Positions 11,501-23,717 of a stretch of DNA of 64,000 nt are shown here, piece after piece. Below the pieces are notes generated by a model. That model had not been told where the DNA came from. It was given only the letters and a program-made list of their open reading frames with translations, and did not search any database. Every line of letters starts with the position of its first letter. The stretch's first letter is position 1. The stretch is from Adiantum capillus-veneris. Its lineage: Eukaryota; Streptophyta; Polypodiopsida; Polypodiales; Pteridaceae. The stretch is from contig CM043950.1 of NCBI GenBank assembly GCA_014529385.2, positions 64,996,935 through 65,060,934 on the forward strand. The letters run 5' to 3'. The translations under genes were made by a program, and so were the position numbers.

Positions 11501-14500
11501 ACCTTTAATATGTAGCCTTATAGGTTGGACAAGTGGTGGACCTTAACACGCGCATATTCTTAATATAATGACATAGAGTGGAAAAGTGGTGAATCTTGAG
11601 ACCAAACCACTCAAGCTACTACCAATAATAGCTTGGACAAGTGTTGGACCTTGAATGTAAACCCCTCATCTATGACATATCATGGGTTTAATGTTTTTCG
11701 ATGGAGCCTAGCATCTTGGAGACATGGTGCACCTTGATTCTCCTCATGTTTCAATGGAGCGTACCTTGGTTAAATGGTGGAGCATCCTTCTCTCCATGTT
11801 TCAATGGACCCTAGCTTAGACAAGGGGTGGACCTTTGCTTCTCTCTATGTTTCAATAGAGTTAGCTTGGAGAAGTGGTGGACCTTGGAACCAAACCCCCA
11901 TGTAAAACCTATCATGGTCACTCCAAGTAGTAAGAAAGAATAACCTTTAAGATGTAGCCTTATAGGTGGGACAAGTGGTGGACCTTAACACCCACATATT
12001 CTTAATAAAAGTGGTGAATCTTGAGACCAAACCACTCAGGCTACTAGCAATAATAGCTAGGGATAACCATTAAGATATAGTCTTTCAAGGGGTGAGAAAG
12101 AATAACCATTAACATATAGTCTTATAGGTTGGACAAGTGGTGGACCTTAACACCCAAATATTCTTAATATAATGACAGAGAGTGGAAAAGTGGTGAATCT
12201 TGAGAGCAAAACACTCATGCTACTAGCGATAATAGGTTGGACAAATTGTTGATCTTGAATGTAAACTCCCCATGTAAAAAAACACGTGTGTTTAAGGTAT
12301 TTCGATGGAGGCTACTATCTTGGAGATATGGTGCAGCTTGCTTCTCTTCATGTTTCAATAGAGTCTATCTTGGACAAATGGTGGAGCATCCTTCTCTCCA
12401 TGTTTCAATAGAGCCTAGCTTAGACATGTGGTGGACCTTTGCTTCTCTCTATGTTTCAATAGAGTTAGCTTGGACAAGTGGTGGACCTTGGAACCAAACC
12501 CTCATGTAAAACCTTTCATGGTCACTCCAAGTGGTCAGAAAGAATAACCATTAAGATATAGTCTTATAGGTTGGACAAGTGGTGGACCTTAATACCCAAA
12601 TATTCTTAATATAATGACACAGAGTGAAAAAGTGGTGAATCTTGAGACCAAACCCCTCATGCTACTAGCGTTAATAGATTGGACAACTGGTGGACCTTGA
12701 ATGTAAACCTTCCATGTTTCAATAGAGTTAGCTTCGACAAATGGTGGAGCATCCTTCTCTCCATGTTTCAATGGAGCCTAGCTTGGACAAGTGGTGGACC
12801 TTTTGCTTCTCTCTATGAGAAGAATAAAGTTAGCTTGGATAAGGGGTGGACCTTGGAACCAAACCCCTATGTAAAACATATCATGGACATTTCAAGTGGT
12901 GAGAAAGAATACCCTTTAAGATATACCCTTATAGGTTGGACAAGTGGTCGACCTTAACACCCAAATCTTCTTAACGTAATGACATAGAGTGGAAAAGTGG
13001 TGAATCCTGAGACCAAACCACTCATGCTACTAGGGATAATAGCTTGGAAAGTGACTGGCCTTGACGTTAAACCCCACATATAAACAATATCGTGGGTTTA
13101 AGGTATTTCAATGGATCCTAGAATCTTGGAGACATGGTGCAACTTGCTTCTTTTCATGTTTCAATAAAGCCTATCTTCCACCAATGGGGGATCATCCTTC
13201 TCTAAATGTCTCAGTGGAGCCTAGCTTGGACAAGTGGTGGACCTTTGCTTCTCTCTATGTTTCCATAGAGTTAGCTTGGACAAGTGGTGGACCTTGAAAC
13301 CAAACCCCCATGTAAAACATATCATGGTCATTCCAAGTGGTGAGAAATAATACCCTTTAAGATCTAGCCTTATAGGTTGGACAAGTGGTCGACCTTAAAA
13401 CCTACATCTTCATAATATAACGACATAGAGTGGAAAAGTGGTGAATCTTGAGACCAAACCACTCATGCTACTAGAGATAATAGGTTGGACAAGTGGTGGA
13501 CCTTGAATGTAAACTCCCCATGTACAAAATATCGTGGGTTTAAGGTATTTCAATGGAGCCTAGCATCTTGGAGACATGGTGCAGATTGCTTCCCTTCATG
13601 TTTCAATGGAGCCTATCTTGGACAAATGGTGGAGCATCCTTCTCTCCATGTTTCAATGGAGCCTAGCTTGGACAAGTGGTGGACCTTTGCTTCTCTCTAT
13701 GTTTCAATAGAGTTAGCTTGGACAAGTGGTGGGCCTTGGAACCAAACTCCCATGTAAAACCTATCTTGGTAACTCCAAGTGGTGAGAAAGAATAAAGTTT
13801 AAGATATAGCCTTATAGGTTGGACAAGTGGTGGACCTTAGCACCCAGATATTCATAATATAACGACATAGAGTGGAAAAATGGTGAATCTTGAGACCAAA
13901 CCACTCATGCTACTAGAGATAATAGGTTGGACAAGTGGTGGACCTTCAATGTAGACCCCCCATGTTCAAAATATCATGGGTTTGAGGTATTTCAATGGAG
14001 CCTAGCATCTTGGAGACATGGTGTAGCTTGCTTCTCTTCATGTTTCAATGGAGCGTATCTTGGACAAATGGTGGAGCATCCTTCTCTCCATGTTTCAATG
14101 GACCCTAGCTTGGACAAGTGGTGGACCTTTGATTCTCTCTATGTTTCAATAGAGTTAGCTTGGACAAGTGGTGGACCTTGAAACCAAACCCCCATGTAAA
14201 ACCTATCATGGTCACTCCAAGTGGTGAGAAAGAACAACCCTTAAGATATAGCCTTATAGGTTGGACAAGTGGTGGACCTTAACACCCAAATATTCTTAAT
14301 ATAATGACATAGAGTGAAAAAGTGGTGAATCTTGAGACCAAACCACTCATGCTACTAGCGTTAATAGGTTGGACAAGTGGTGGACCTTGAATGTAAACCC
14401 CCCATGTTTCAATAGAGTTAGCTTCGACAAATGGTAGAGGATCCTTCTCTCCATGTTTCAATGGAGCCTAGCTTGGACAAGTGGTGGACCTTTGTTTCTC

Positions 14501-15900
14501 TCTATGTTTCAATAGAGTTAGCTTGGACAAGTGGTGGACCTTGGAGCCAAACCCCCATGTAAAACATATCATGGACATTTCAAGTGGTGAGAAAGAATAC
14601 CCTTTAAGATATACCCTTATAGGTTGGACAAGTGGTCGACCTTAACACCCAGATCTTCTTAACGTAATGACATAGAGTGGAAAAGTGGTGAATCTTGAGA
14701 CCAAACCACTCATGCTACTAGAGATAATAGGTTGGACAAGTGGTGGACCTTGAATGTAAACTCCCCATGTACAAAATATCGTGGGTTTAAGGTATTTCAA
14801 TGGATCTTAGCATCTTGGAGACATGGTGCAGCTTGCTTCTCTTCATGTTTCAATGGAGCCTATCTTGGAAAAATGGTGGAGCATCCTTCTCTCCATGTTT
14901 CAATGGACCCTAGCTTAGACAAGTGGTGGACCTTTTCTTCTCTCTATGTTTCAATAGAGTTAGCTTGGACAAGTGGTGGAACTTGGAAACCAAACCCCCA
15001 TGTAAAACCTATCATGGTCATTCCAAGTGGTGAGAAAGAATACCCTTTAAGATATAGCCTTATAGGTTGGACAAGTGGACCTTAAGACCAGACTACCTTA
15101 ACACCCAGATCTTCTTAATATAATGACATAGAGTGGAAAAGTGGTGAATCTTGACATCAAACCACTCATGCTACTAGTGATAATAGGTTGGACAAGTGGT
15201 GGACCTTGAATGTAAACCCCCCATGTACGAAATATCATGGGTTTAAGATATTTCAATGGAGCCTAGCATTTTGGAGACATGGTGCAGCTTGCTTCTCTTC
15301 ATGTTTCAATCAAACCTGGCTTGGACAAATGGTGGAGCATCCTTCTCTCCATGTTTCAATGGAGCCTAGCTTGGACAAGTGGTGGACCTTTGATTCTCTC
15401 TATGTTTCAATAGAGTTAGCTTGGACAAGTGGTGGACCTTGGAACCATACCCCTATGTAAAACCCATCATGTGCATTCCAAGTGGTGGTAAATAATACCA
15501 TTTAAGATATAGCCTTATAGGTTGGACAAGTGGTGGACCTTAACACCCAGATCTTCTTAATATAATGACATAGAGTGGAAAAGTGGTGAATCTTGAGACC
15601 AAACCACTCATGCTACTAGGGATAATAGGTTGGACAAGTGGTGGACCTTGAATTTAAACCCCACATATACAAAATATCATGGGTTTAAGGTATTTCAATG
15701 GAGCCTAGCATCTCAAAGACATGGTGCATCTTGCTTCTCTTCATGTTTCAATGGAGCCTATTTTGGACAAATGGTGGAGCATCCTTCTCTCCATGTTTCA
15801 ATGGACCCTAGATTGGACAAGTGGTGGACCTTTGCTTCTCTCTATGTTTCAATATAGTTAGCCTATATTAGACAATTAGTAGACCTCGAATCTCTCCATG
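5515..15900 (+). repeat. Main satellite-like array, 425/442 bp units, about 23 copies
   Basis: Each unit contains about six copies or variants of GGACAAGTGGTGGACCTT embedded in a fixed order of spacers: a segment with ATATCGTGGGTTTAAGGT, a segment with TAGCATCTTGGAGACATGG, several CATGTTTCAATGG words, then ACCTATCATGGTCACTCC and CAAACCACTCATGCTACTAG. Unit starts fall at about 6429, 6854, 7296, 7721, 8164, 8590, 9032, 9457, 9899, 10324, 10766, 11191, 11633, 12237, 12679, 13044, 13485, 13927, 14369, 14732, 15188 and 15630. Units at 12679 and 14369 are about 363-365 bp and lack a roughly 79 bp block. A 90-codon open frame present in many units is a by-product of recent copying. Confidence 0.95.
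6429..12055 (+). repeat. Higher-order repeat: 867 bp dimers (425 + 442 bp), six copies plus a partial
   Basis: Unit starts alternate strictly by 425 and 442 bp: 6429, 6854, 7296, 7721, 8164, 8590, 9032, 9457, 9899, 10324, 10766, 11191, 11633. The short form lacks about 17 bp (ATAATGACATAGAGTGG) before AAAAGTGGTGAATCTTGAG and carries CACCCACATATTC. The long form carries CACGCGCATATTC. The dimers are very similar to one another, as expected for recent unequal exchange of a two-unit block. Confidence 0.92.
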
Positions 15901-16025
15901 TTGTCTAGAGCTGAGCTTGGACAAGTGGTGGACCTTACTTCTCCCTTCCCTTAGTTTACTAGCTTAAATGATCACTATGTATACTTGCTTAGATCTAGCT
16001 TGAACAAGTGGTGGAACTTGTATTC
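15890..16025 (+). repeat. Array boundary block, plus-strand copy
   Basis: This segment closes the array just before the ParB-like exon. It holds TTGTCTAGAGCTGAGCTTGG, a CCCTTCCCTTAGTTTACTAG-like stretch and CTTGCTTAGATCTAGCTTG. Reverse-complement copies of the same order lie at about 24640-24775 and 30430-30570, where they open the minus-strand arrays. Confidence 0.75.
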
Positions 16026-16089
16026 ACACAAACTTAATCCATTACAAAAAAGTATATGTTAAAATAACATTTGGTTTTTTTTGTTTCAG

Positions 16090-18745
16090 AAAATGGCTCC
16101 AAAAAACAGGTTGCAAGGGTTGCTGTCTCAGTTGACTATACTTGCAATGATCTTAGGAAATGGTATTTGGACATACATGGTATAGAGGGTGCACAATTTC
16201 ATAAGGTGCATCTATTTATTGCCAAAAAGGAGAATGACAGCTTGTTTGAAGATGTTGGACAAGTTGTGGAAGCATCTGTCTCTGTAGTTGATAGTCATCC
16301 AGAGGTGGAATGCATTGACATTCTAGTTCCAATGAATCTAGAATTTCAACTATCTCCAGGAGCATATGCATTGGAGCGCATGTCTAGAAACAAAGAAGAG
16401 ACAATGTTTTCTCGAGGATGGAAGTTTGCAGAATCAAATCCAAATATCACAGCAGATCAACTTCAAAGCTCCATCATTGCCACACTACAACGAAAAAAGG
16501 TGAAAGCTTCACGACCACCATCCACAAAGAAGCAAGCAAAAGTGCAGAAAGTAGAAGCTAAGCGAACTAGTTCCATTTTGGATGTAGACAAGGCATCTTT
16601 GGCATCCTCATCAACAGAGGGTTCAATGTCAAAGATGAGAATTGTGGATCCAGATGTTTTAGAAGCTGAGGCCATGAAAGGACAAGAAAAAGATACAGGT
16701 GGAATGAATAAGTACATAAATTATTTTCCTTTCCAATATAGGGAATTTGATATCCCTATTCAAAATTGTTGGCTTGCTCCTGATCACTATAATGCACGTA
16801 TTATGGATAAAAAACACGCTGAAAGTGTGTTATTTGGATTTTCACGGAGTACGACCAAGCCTGCAGCATGTGCATATTTGATGCCTGTTCGAAATGCAAA
16901 ATCAAAGAAGGGGACTCCTTTGGCAGTAGAAGAGGTAGAGGAGCAAAAAATTAAAGATTATCATTATTGGATTCTTGATGGGCAGCATTCAATCTATGCT
17001 GCAAAAGTTTTGCTTCACAATGAACAAAACAACAAAGAGATCTTTGAAAGACTGATTAGCGTGTATAAATTTAGAAAGGCTCGCATTGTTGTGAATGCTC
17101 CTCCATTTGTTGCAACTGCTATATCTGCCATTGCAAATGAGGAGGCTCAGGCATTGTATGTCAAGCAACCTTACAGCCAAATATTGAGACATTTACGGAG
17201 TCAATGGATCTTCTCAGGACGACCACCAAAGGCAGCAAGTGGAATTGCAGAGGGACATGCATCTCGTGCCGGATGGGATGTAAGTTATTTTCTTTGTCTT
17301 TTTTGATAGTGTTTAATTAACAAATCTTGCTCAATAGTTTAATTATTTCTCTATTTCTTTTTAGGCTTTTCTTCGATTGGCAAGAATGAGTGCAGCAGCA
17401 AGTTGGATTGCTAAACAGGCACACATGGTCACGTACTCTGATTTAGTTTATGATTGCTGGATAGAAATCATTGAAAATCTAGAAGAGGAGAATAAGAAAC
17501 CCCCAACAACTGTATTTAGATACCTTTGTGGCCTTGAGGAATCAGAGGTAAAGACTATTCAAGAAGAGATTAGAGATGAGAAGATTTTACTGTCAAAGAG
17601 TGCAAAGGATGGTGATGCAACTGACATGTATGATCGAATCAAGCAGTTGAAGCAAGACAAATTGATTCAAGATGCACTTCTTGAAGGCTTCAACAATTTG
17701 AATGAGTCTTCACCATGTAAAGACTGGGAGGAGGTGGTCAAAATGTATAACATCAATGATGTTGTTTATAAAACAATTTTAATGCTATGCGAGGAATGGA
17801 TCAGATCTAGTTTGACGCGTGGAACAAAGAAAATGGCTTTTCCAGATGGAGCAATAAAATACATGCAATGGGCAATTCACCTTCAAAAGGAGAAAACTGA
17901 GCCTAGAGATTTGCCATGGTCAATCTATGTGGTGAGCCTACAAATGGAAGGCAATCTCTACTTGATGCGCCACTTCAATAATAAAGTGCCTATTGGCTTA
18001 TGTGTTTTAGATATGACAAAAAACGTTGGAGGCAATTTGAAGTGGAGTGAGGAGACATTTAACAATGCTTTGGATGGGATCTTGGCTATTGCTGGAGGGT
18101 CAACAGATCCTGGATTTGTCTTTCTTGCATTTGTGGATTTCACTAACTTCACAAAATTGCAATGTGCCTTTCACGCCATGGGAGATAATCTGAGCTACCA
18201 TTGTTGTGGTGCATTGCATCACTTTCCATCAGCTCCTTGCAAAGGAGCAATTCAATTCCTAACAGTTATTGCCTTCTTGGGACAAGGCAATGCATTTGAA
18301 GACCTGAGAAGAAGATCAGAGGAACATCCCATGCCAATTGATTGTTCTCTTCTTCAAGTAGCAGATAACGATATGTCAGATTTGCAATATTTGGAGGCCA
18401 AAAAAAGAGCTTTGGTCAAGCACTACATTCGTACATATTGTTTTGAAGACCGCAAGCTTGTTGATGTTTTTGGTGATGGCTCCTTGGTTGCACAAGAAGG
18501 AATACAACAGAAAAAAGAAGTTATCTGCTTAATTGATAGTGTGGAGGAGGCAAAAAGCGTGGAGACCATGCTGCTAGACTTTGTTAAGTCTCATGAAGAT
18601 ATAGAAAAATGGGCTGGACTTCAACAATCCACTTCGCAATCAGGCGACATTGTGCCTGTTACAGAGGAGTGCTCTCCACAAAGAGAAGAAGAACAACAAC
18701 AACACCATCCTCTGTCAATGGAGGACTTTTTGGAAATGGAGACAC
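16090..18745 (+). CDS. ParB-like (DGQH) region of a ParB/SET fusion gene, two exons
   Basis: Exons at 16090-17279 and 17365-18745 are joined by an 85 bp GT-AG intron (GTAAGT...TTCTTTTTAG, phase 0). A splice acceptor (TTTTTTTTGTTTCAG, AG at 16088-16089) precedes the first exon, which opens in phase 1, so an upstream exon with the start codon is missing. The product begins NGSKKQVARVAVSVDY. Around 280 residues in, YHYWILDGQHSIYAAKVLL resembles the core of ParB/sulfiredoxin-like domains (DGxHRxxA, here with Ser for Arg), a fold used in nucleotide-dependent DNA binding or cleavage. A Lys-rich linker (about residues 135-165) suggests a nuclear protein. Exon 2 is helical, with no family I recognise. 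Its last codon is split (C|GTATGT) and continues in frame into the SET exon at 21316. Across all three exons 1,041 residues are readable. The function is unknown. Confidence 0.75.
17280..17364 (+). other. Short phase-0 intron
   Basis: It starts GTAAGT and ends CTATTTCTTTTTAG. It is T-rich, and the frame is open on both sides (RAGWD | AFLRLARM). It contains no repeat motif, unlike the next intron. Confidence 0.85.
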
Positions 18746-21315
18746 GTATGTTTTGAGTTTCTTGTGCATGTTAGTGTTTCTTGTTACTGATTTGATACTC
18801 TTAATGTTAGATTTTGCTTTATATAGTATTGATTGAGTTTGTATTTTTTATCTCAAGCATTCAAGGTTTGAATGTAAATAGTAAATTACTTGAGTTTTTG
18901 AATGGTGGATCTGTAGACTAAAACTATAACATTTAATACTCACAAAGACTTAATTACTTAAGAGCTTGAACTCAATAAGTTTTGGACCTTTTATCAATAC
19001 CCCCTTGATATGATACATTAGATCGTAGCATGGTTAAATGGTGATGCTTCATAAATTGAACCTAGCTTAGACAGGTGCTGGAGCCTAAATTTAAACTAAC
19101 CTTGCTAGAAGGGAGCTTATGTTTGGACTTTGAGAACTAGCATAAGTAATCAATTAGAGCATAGATTAGACATGTGGTGGTGGCCGGCCTTAGAGACCAA
19201 AATCTTAATGAGCTTGGAAAGGTATTTAAGTACTGCAATTTACTTAGTTTTAGTACTCATTAAATGCATAGCTTGACAAAAGGTGGACCTTACATGGATC
19301 CTAATTTCAAGAGGTGTGGTAGACCTTCAAAACAAGCTCATATAGCTTGGACATGTGGTAGACCTTGCATGAAGACTAGTTTAGACAAGTGTGGTACACC
19401 TTGTAACCAACACCCATTTGTTATATTAGCTTGGACAAGTGGTGGACCTTGCTTTTATGTTTCAATGGAGCATATTTTGGACAGGTGGTAGACCTTGTTT
19501 CTCTCCATGCTTCAATGGAGAGAAACTTTAGCTTGGACAAGTGGTGGACCTTGTTTTTATGTTTTAAAGGAGCATATTTCGGACAAGTGGTAGACATAGT
19601 TTCTCTCCATGGTTCAATGGAACCCACCTTAGACAAGTGAAGTACCTTGAAACCAAACCCCCATAATACAACCTACTAAATAGGTTGGAAAATTGGTGGG
19701 ATATGAAACCATCCATGATAGAGCATAGTATAGGTGAAAACGTAGTGGTCCTTATATCAATTACCCATGCATAGCTTGGACAAGTGGTGGACCTTGATTC
19801 TCTCTATGTTTCAATGGATCCTATCTTGGACTAGAGATATATCTTACTTAGTTCCATGCTTCAATGGATTGTAGCTTGGATAAGGAGTGGAACTTCAAAC
19901 AAAACTCCACAGCATAGCATATATTAACAATTCATGGGTTTTATAGAGATTGTCTTGCCTATTTTGGAGAGTTGGTACACCTTTATTCTCCATTCTTCAA
20001 TGGATCTGAGGTTGGACAAGCGGAGCTGGAGAAGTGGTCAACCTTAAAATGAAACCTCCCATGCTACAACCCATCATAGATCGTATATGTAGTGGACCTT
20101 GAAACTCTTTTATGTCCCTAGCTTAGAGAAGCATTGCACTCTTGATTATCTCCATACATGAAGGCAAGGTTGGACAAGTGGTGGACCTTCAAACCAGAAT
20201 CTCTATGCAATAATAGGCAAGTGGTGGAGCTTGTTTTCTCCATGTTCCAATGGAGCCTAGCTTAGACAAACAATGGAGCTTGCTTCTCTCCATGTTTCAA
20301 TGGATCCTAGCTTAGAAAAGTGGTGGAGATTTGCTTCTCTCCATGTTCCAATGGACCATAGCTTAGACAAGTGGTAGACCTTGAAAAACACCCCCCGTAT
20401 ACAACATATTATGGGGTTTTCATGTTTCAATGGCTCCTAGCTTGGACAAATGGTAGAGCTTGCTTCTCTTTATGTTTCAATGGATCCAATCTTAGCCAAG
20501 TGGTGGACCTTGAAACAAGAATCCCCACTCCCCCCCCCCCCATGTACAACGTATTATGGGTTTTGAAAGCACTGGGAGAAAATAATAGCTTTGATAAGTG
20601 GTGGAGCTTGCTTATCTCCATGCTTCAATGGAGCCGAGGTTGGACACATGTTGGAGAGAAGATGGTTGCCCATGAAATAAGACCATGCATGCTATAATCA
20701 ATCATATGTTGTACACATGGTGGACCTTGCAATTGTTTTATATGCCTCCAGATATCAACAACAAGCCAAGTTTGGACAAGTGTAGTACCACCAAACCAGA
20801 ATCTATATGCTACAATAGAGTATAGGTAGGACACGCGATGAACCTTGATATCAAACCATCCATGCTACTAGAGATGATAGGTTTCACATGTGGTGGCACC
20901 TTGTATCAATGTTCTATGTGTAGTTTTTGACTAGTGATAGACCTTGAAACTAATCCCTCTAGGCTACAAGAAAAAAGAGATGGATGAGGAGGCTAGACTA
21001 CTTTTGTTGCATCAATGCATCCCATGTTACCACATATACTATAGGGTTCTTGGATAAGTGTTGGATCTTGTGTCAATGCTCCATGTCTAGCTTGGACAAG
21101 TGGTGGACCTTGGTTCTCTCTATGCTTCAAATGGGCAATAGATTGGAGACACAGTGGCCTTTTTTTTCCAATGATTTTATTTTTGGAAACCTTGGAGGCA
21201 CCATGTAAGAGGCACTCTAAGTCTTCCATACAATGGACCTATTGGACTATAAAATAATGATATCTTTCTTTGATATTGTCATTATTTTATGCATAATATT
21301 TTCTTCTTTTTGCAG
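18746..21315 (+). repeat. 2.57 kb phase-1 intron filled with decayed motif copies
   Basis: The donor is GTATGT at 18746 and the acceptor TTTTCTTCTTTTTGCAG ends at 21315. The intron holds many plus-strand copies of the GGACAAGTGGTGGACCTT family, clearest at about 19430-19640, 19780, 20175, 20500 and 21100. They are diverged and lack a regular higher-order period. A run of 14 C lies near 20530. Open frames inside are repeat-derived. Confidence 0.8.
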
Positions 21316-21872
21316 ACACAAAGGAGTTAAGTGATATAAAAACTAGATGTATTTCACACTATGATTGGCATGAAGATCCTTTTGGGACACCAACTTTTCC
21401 TATTCCCAAAGATGTAATTTTCCATATTAACGGTGTGGATTTTGAAGTGCGACTTTCATGTATTGAAGGAGCTGGTTATGGGCTATTTGTGCATACTACC
21501 CTGGAAAGTGGTTTGACTATTCTAAACTATGGAGGGCATAAGTATAGATTTCAAGACTGGAAAAAGATATGCAAAATATTTCCAAGAGCTTATAAATATT
21601 CTCTTCTAGAGGATCCAAACATAGAAGAAGAGGAAGATCAATCATACATTATTGGTTGTGTAGAAGAAGGAAACGTGTCGGGCTATATAAATAGTTCTCA
21701 CAGTACAAATGTCTGTCCCAACGTACGCTATACATTTGATCCAAATTTGCCACCTTGGCATAAATGCACCTCTTCACACATCAAGTCAGAAGAATATGGC
21801 CATGTATGCATTGAGACTATTTGTCAAGTTGAAGCAGGAGAAGAGTTGTTTGCTGACTATAACTTTACTTGA
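21316..21872 (+). CDS. SET domain, last exon of the ParB/SET gene
   Basis: The exon opens after a clear acceptor. Joined to 18745 it reads ETHTKELSDIKTRC and stays open to the TGA at 21870-21872. SET landmarks appear in order: GAGYGLFVHTTLESG (S-adenosylmethionine-binding GxG region), ILNYGG, then YINSSHSTNVCPNVRY in place of the usual NHSxxPN pocket, and GEELFADYNFT with the conserved Tyr at the C-terminus. SET proteins methylate lysines, usually on histones. No pre-SET or post-SET Cys cluster is seen, so the domain is minimal. The altered NH-motif (NSSH) leaves activity uncertain. The family assignment is firm and the fusion with the ParB-like part is inferred from matching splice sites and phase. 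Confidence 0.82.
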
Positions 21873-21879
21873 CATTGTA

Positions 21880-22530
21880 AAGTATTGTACATGGATGGAA
21901 ATCTCAAGTACATGCATCATTTTCATTTTTCATGGATGAAATCTCAAGTGAATATAACATTTGATTATTGTTTAGTTTATGCTCAACGAGAATCTAGAGT
22001 GCTCTTATGCTTTGTGTGTTGTCTAACATATTTGACTACCTTGGCCATAGAATCTTGATTCTACTCTAGATTTGTGATAAATCTTACCAAAATTTAATCA
22101 ATGTCTAGGTTGGACAAGTGGTGGGGCTTCAAACATTACTGTCTTAAACAAGTGGAGTTATCTTACTTGAATAAGTGGTGGCCTTTGAATCCAAATCTAA
22201 GCCAAATCTCTAATTATTTTCTTGTAGTCTAGGTTGGACATTTGGTGGACCTTGTATCCATGTTTCCTCAACAAGGGTGGCTTTTAGTTTTCACTTTAAG
22301 TACTCATCTTTAATAAAGTGTAGGATGGAAAATGTTGAGTTAGTAGATTGTATTTTAGACAAGTGGTGTTTGGTGTACGAATGCTGAAAATGGTTGCAAG
22401 GATTCTAACAACGACTTTACCTTAAATAAATTTCTTACTAGGAGTTCTACATATAAATATGGTGAATAAAATTCTAGTGGTTTTGAGATACCATTTGTGT
22501 GTGCGGTGTTTTCTTGGATTCACAAAACTG
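21880..22530 (+). other. Intergenic spacer with decayed motif copies
   Basis: 3' flank of the ParB/SET gene and 5' flank of the first FCP1-like gene. Diverged plus-strand motif copies occur near 22108, 22165, 22230 and 22360. Nothing coding is seen until ATG 22533. The frame is open from 22470 onward, so a slightly longer N-terminus cannot be excluded. Confidence 0.5.
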
Positions 22531-22532
22531 GG

Positions 22533-23717
22533 ATGGATAATGCTCCTATGGTTCAGTCAACAACTATAGAATCCATAGATTCTATGGTTTCTAAAGTGCC
22601 CAAGATGGATGATATTTCTATACTAGAGTCTAGTGTTGTGCAACTTGAGCAAGCTTCCAATAATGAGAACCAAGAAATCGATGCTTCAAAAATGCAACAT
22701 ACATCAAAAGAGACTGAAAAGTCCACTCACGAGCTATTGCCAATTGGTACTACGTCATGTAGCGTAGATGTTGAGAAATCCATGCTTACAATTATATTGG
22801 ATTTAAATGGTCTATTGTTGAAACGTTCCCCTCAACCATCCTCACACCACAACTCAGTGCAAATGGATTCAAAAAGATATATTATACTCAGGCCAGGTTG
22901 CATCCAATTCTTGAAGACTATTTTACAAAGGTTTAATGTTGCAATTTGGTCGACAGCTACTAGGAATAATGTGTATCAAATCCTTGCAGCACTAAACAAC
23001 TTAGCTGAGGATACATTGCCTTTCTTTGCAATTTGGTCGCAAGATGTTTGCTACACCGCTCAAACTCAAAAATTGTTTAGACCCGACAATCCAAACGTTG
23101 AGGCAATGTTCAAGCCTCTAGCCAAAATTGCCATGGGGTTTGAATGTGATCCACAAAGAACAGTGCTTATTGATGACTCTCCTTACAAGGGATGTATTTC
23201 ACCAGCAAACAATTGCATTTTTCCACCACAATTTGATGCTGAGAAGATGGTTGACAATATGCTCTTGGAGGAGCTACTGCCATACTTGATTCAGCTTGAT
23301 GAGAGAAGGGATGTGCGTGATTTAATTGCTTCTAATCGTTATGGACAACCTATAGTGACAAATGATAGTGAATACAAACAAATCATGGAGTATTGGAAGC
23401 AGAAAAATGATGTTTGGTCAGCTAAGGTGTTCTTTACAAGAAGAATACCACCTGCAAAAGGTGACAGAGATGAAACTATCATTGAAGATGCAAGTGACAC
23501 AAGCCACCGCAATGAAATGAGAAGAGCCCAAATACAAGAGATCTTGGCAAAGGAGCGTACACCCATTGAAAGCATGAAGGCGTCACAATTGACCACTTTA
23601 GCTAGGCAATTGGGTTGTAACACAAAAGGAGTTTTGAAGGCAACCACAGCAAAGGCTTATATAAATAAGGTGAAAGCTGAGAACAATCTTCTAAGGCTGG
23701 ATAGAAAGCAACCCTAA
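22533..23717 (+). CDS. FCP1/NIF-type HAD-family protein 1, acid/base Asp replaced by Asn
   Basis: 394 residues from ATG 22533, the first Met after the upstream open region, to TAA. Residues 1-80 are acidic and low in structure. The FCP1-homology domain spans about 84-260. Its motif I is IILDLNGLLLKR, with D90 as the expected nucleophile, but the second Asp of DxD is N92. Motif II is VAIWSTATRNN (WST 139-141) and motif III is VLIDDSPYKG (214-217). FCP1/SCP proteins remove phosphate from the RNA polymerase II C-terminal domain and other phosphoproteins. Because the second Asp is the general acid/base, this copy may be inactive or slow. A DLNG motif I also occurs in some plant members as I recall. 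Residues about 352-388 (ASQLTTLARQLGCNTKG) resemble a SAP-like DNA-binding helix pair. No break is seen. A splice acceptor (TTCCTTCTTGCAG, ending 23812) downstream of the stop suggests a 3' UTR intron. Confidence 0.82.
   Translation: MDNAPMVQSTTIESIDSMVSKVPKMDDISILESSVVQLEQASNNENQEIDASKMQHTSKETEKSTHELLPIGTTSCSVDVEKSMLTIILDLNGLLLKRSPQPSSHHNSVQMDSKRYIILRPGCIQFLKTILQRFNVAIWSTATRNNVYQILAALNNLAEDTLPFFAIWSQDVCYTAQTQKLFRPDNPNVEAMFKPLAKIAMGFECDPQRTVLIDDSPYKGCISPANNCIFPPQFDAEKMVDNMLLEELLPYLIQLDERRDVRDLIASNRYGQPIVTNDSEYKQIMEYWKQKNDVWSAKVFFTRRIPPAKGDRDETIIEDASDTSHRNEMRRAQIQEILAKERTPIESMKASQLTTLARQLGCNTKGVLKATTAKAYINKVKAENNLLRLDRKQP

Noticed and set aside
5591-15857. About twenty similar 75-118 codon open frames (MDKWWTLNVNPSS...) in the main array as a protein repeat family
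   Set aside because: The same 18-mer is read in different frames within one unit (DKWWTL, WTSGGP, GQVVDL). Unit lengths of 425 and 442 bp do not keep a common frame, and no splice sites border them. The open frames follow from recent copying of the DNA.
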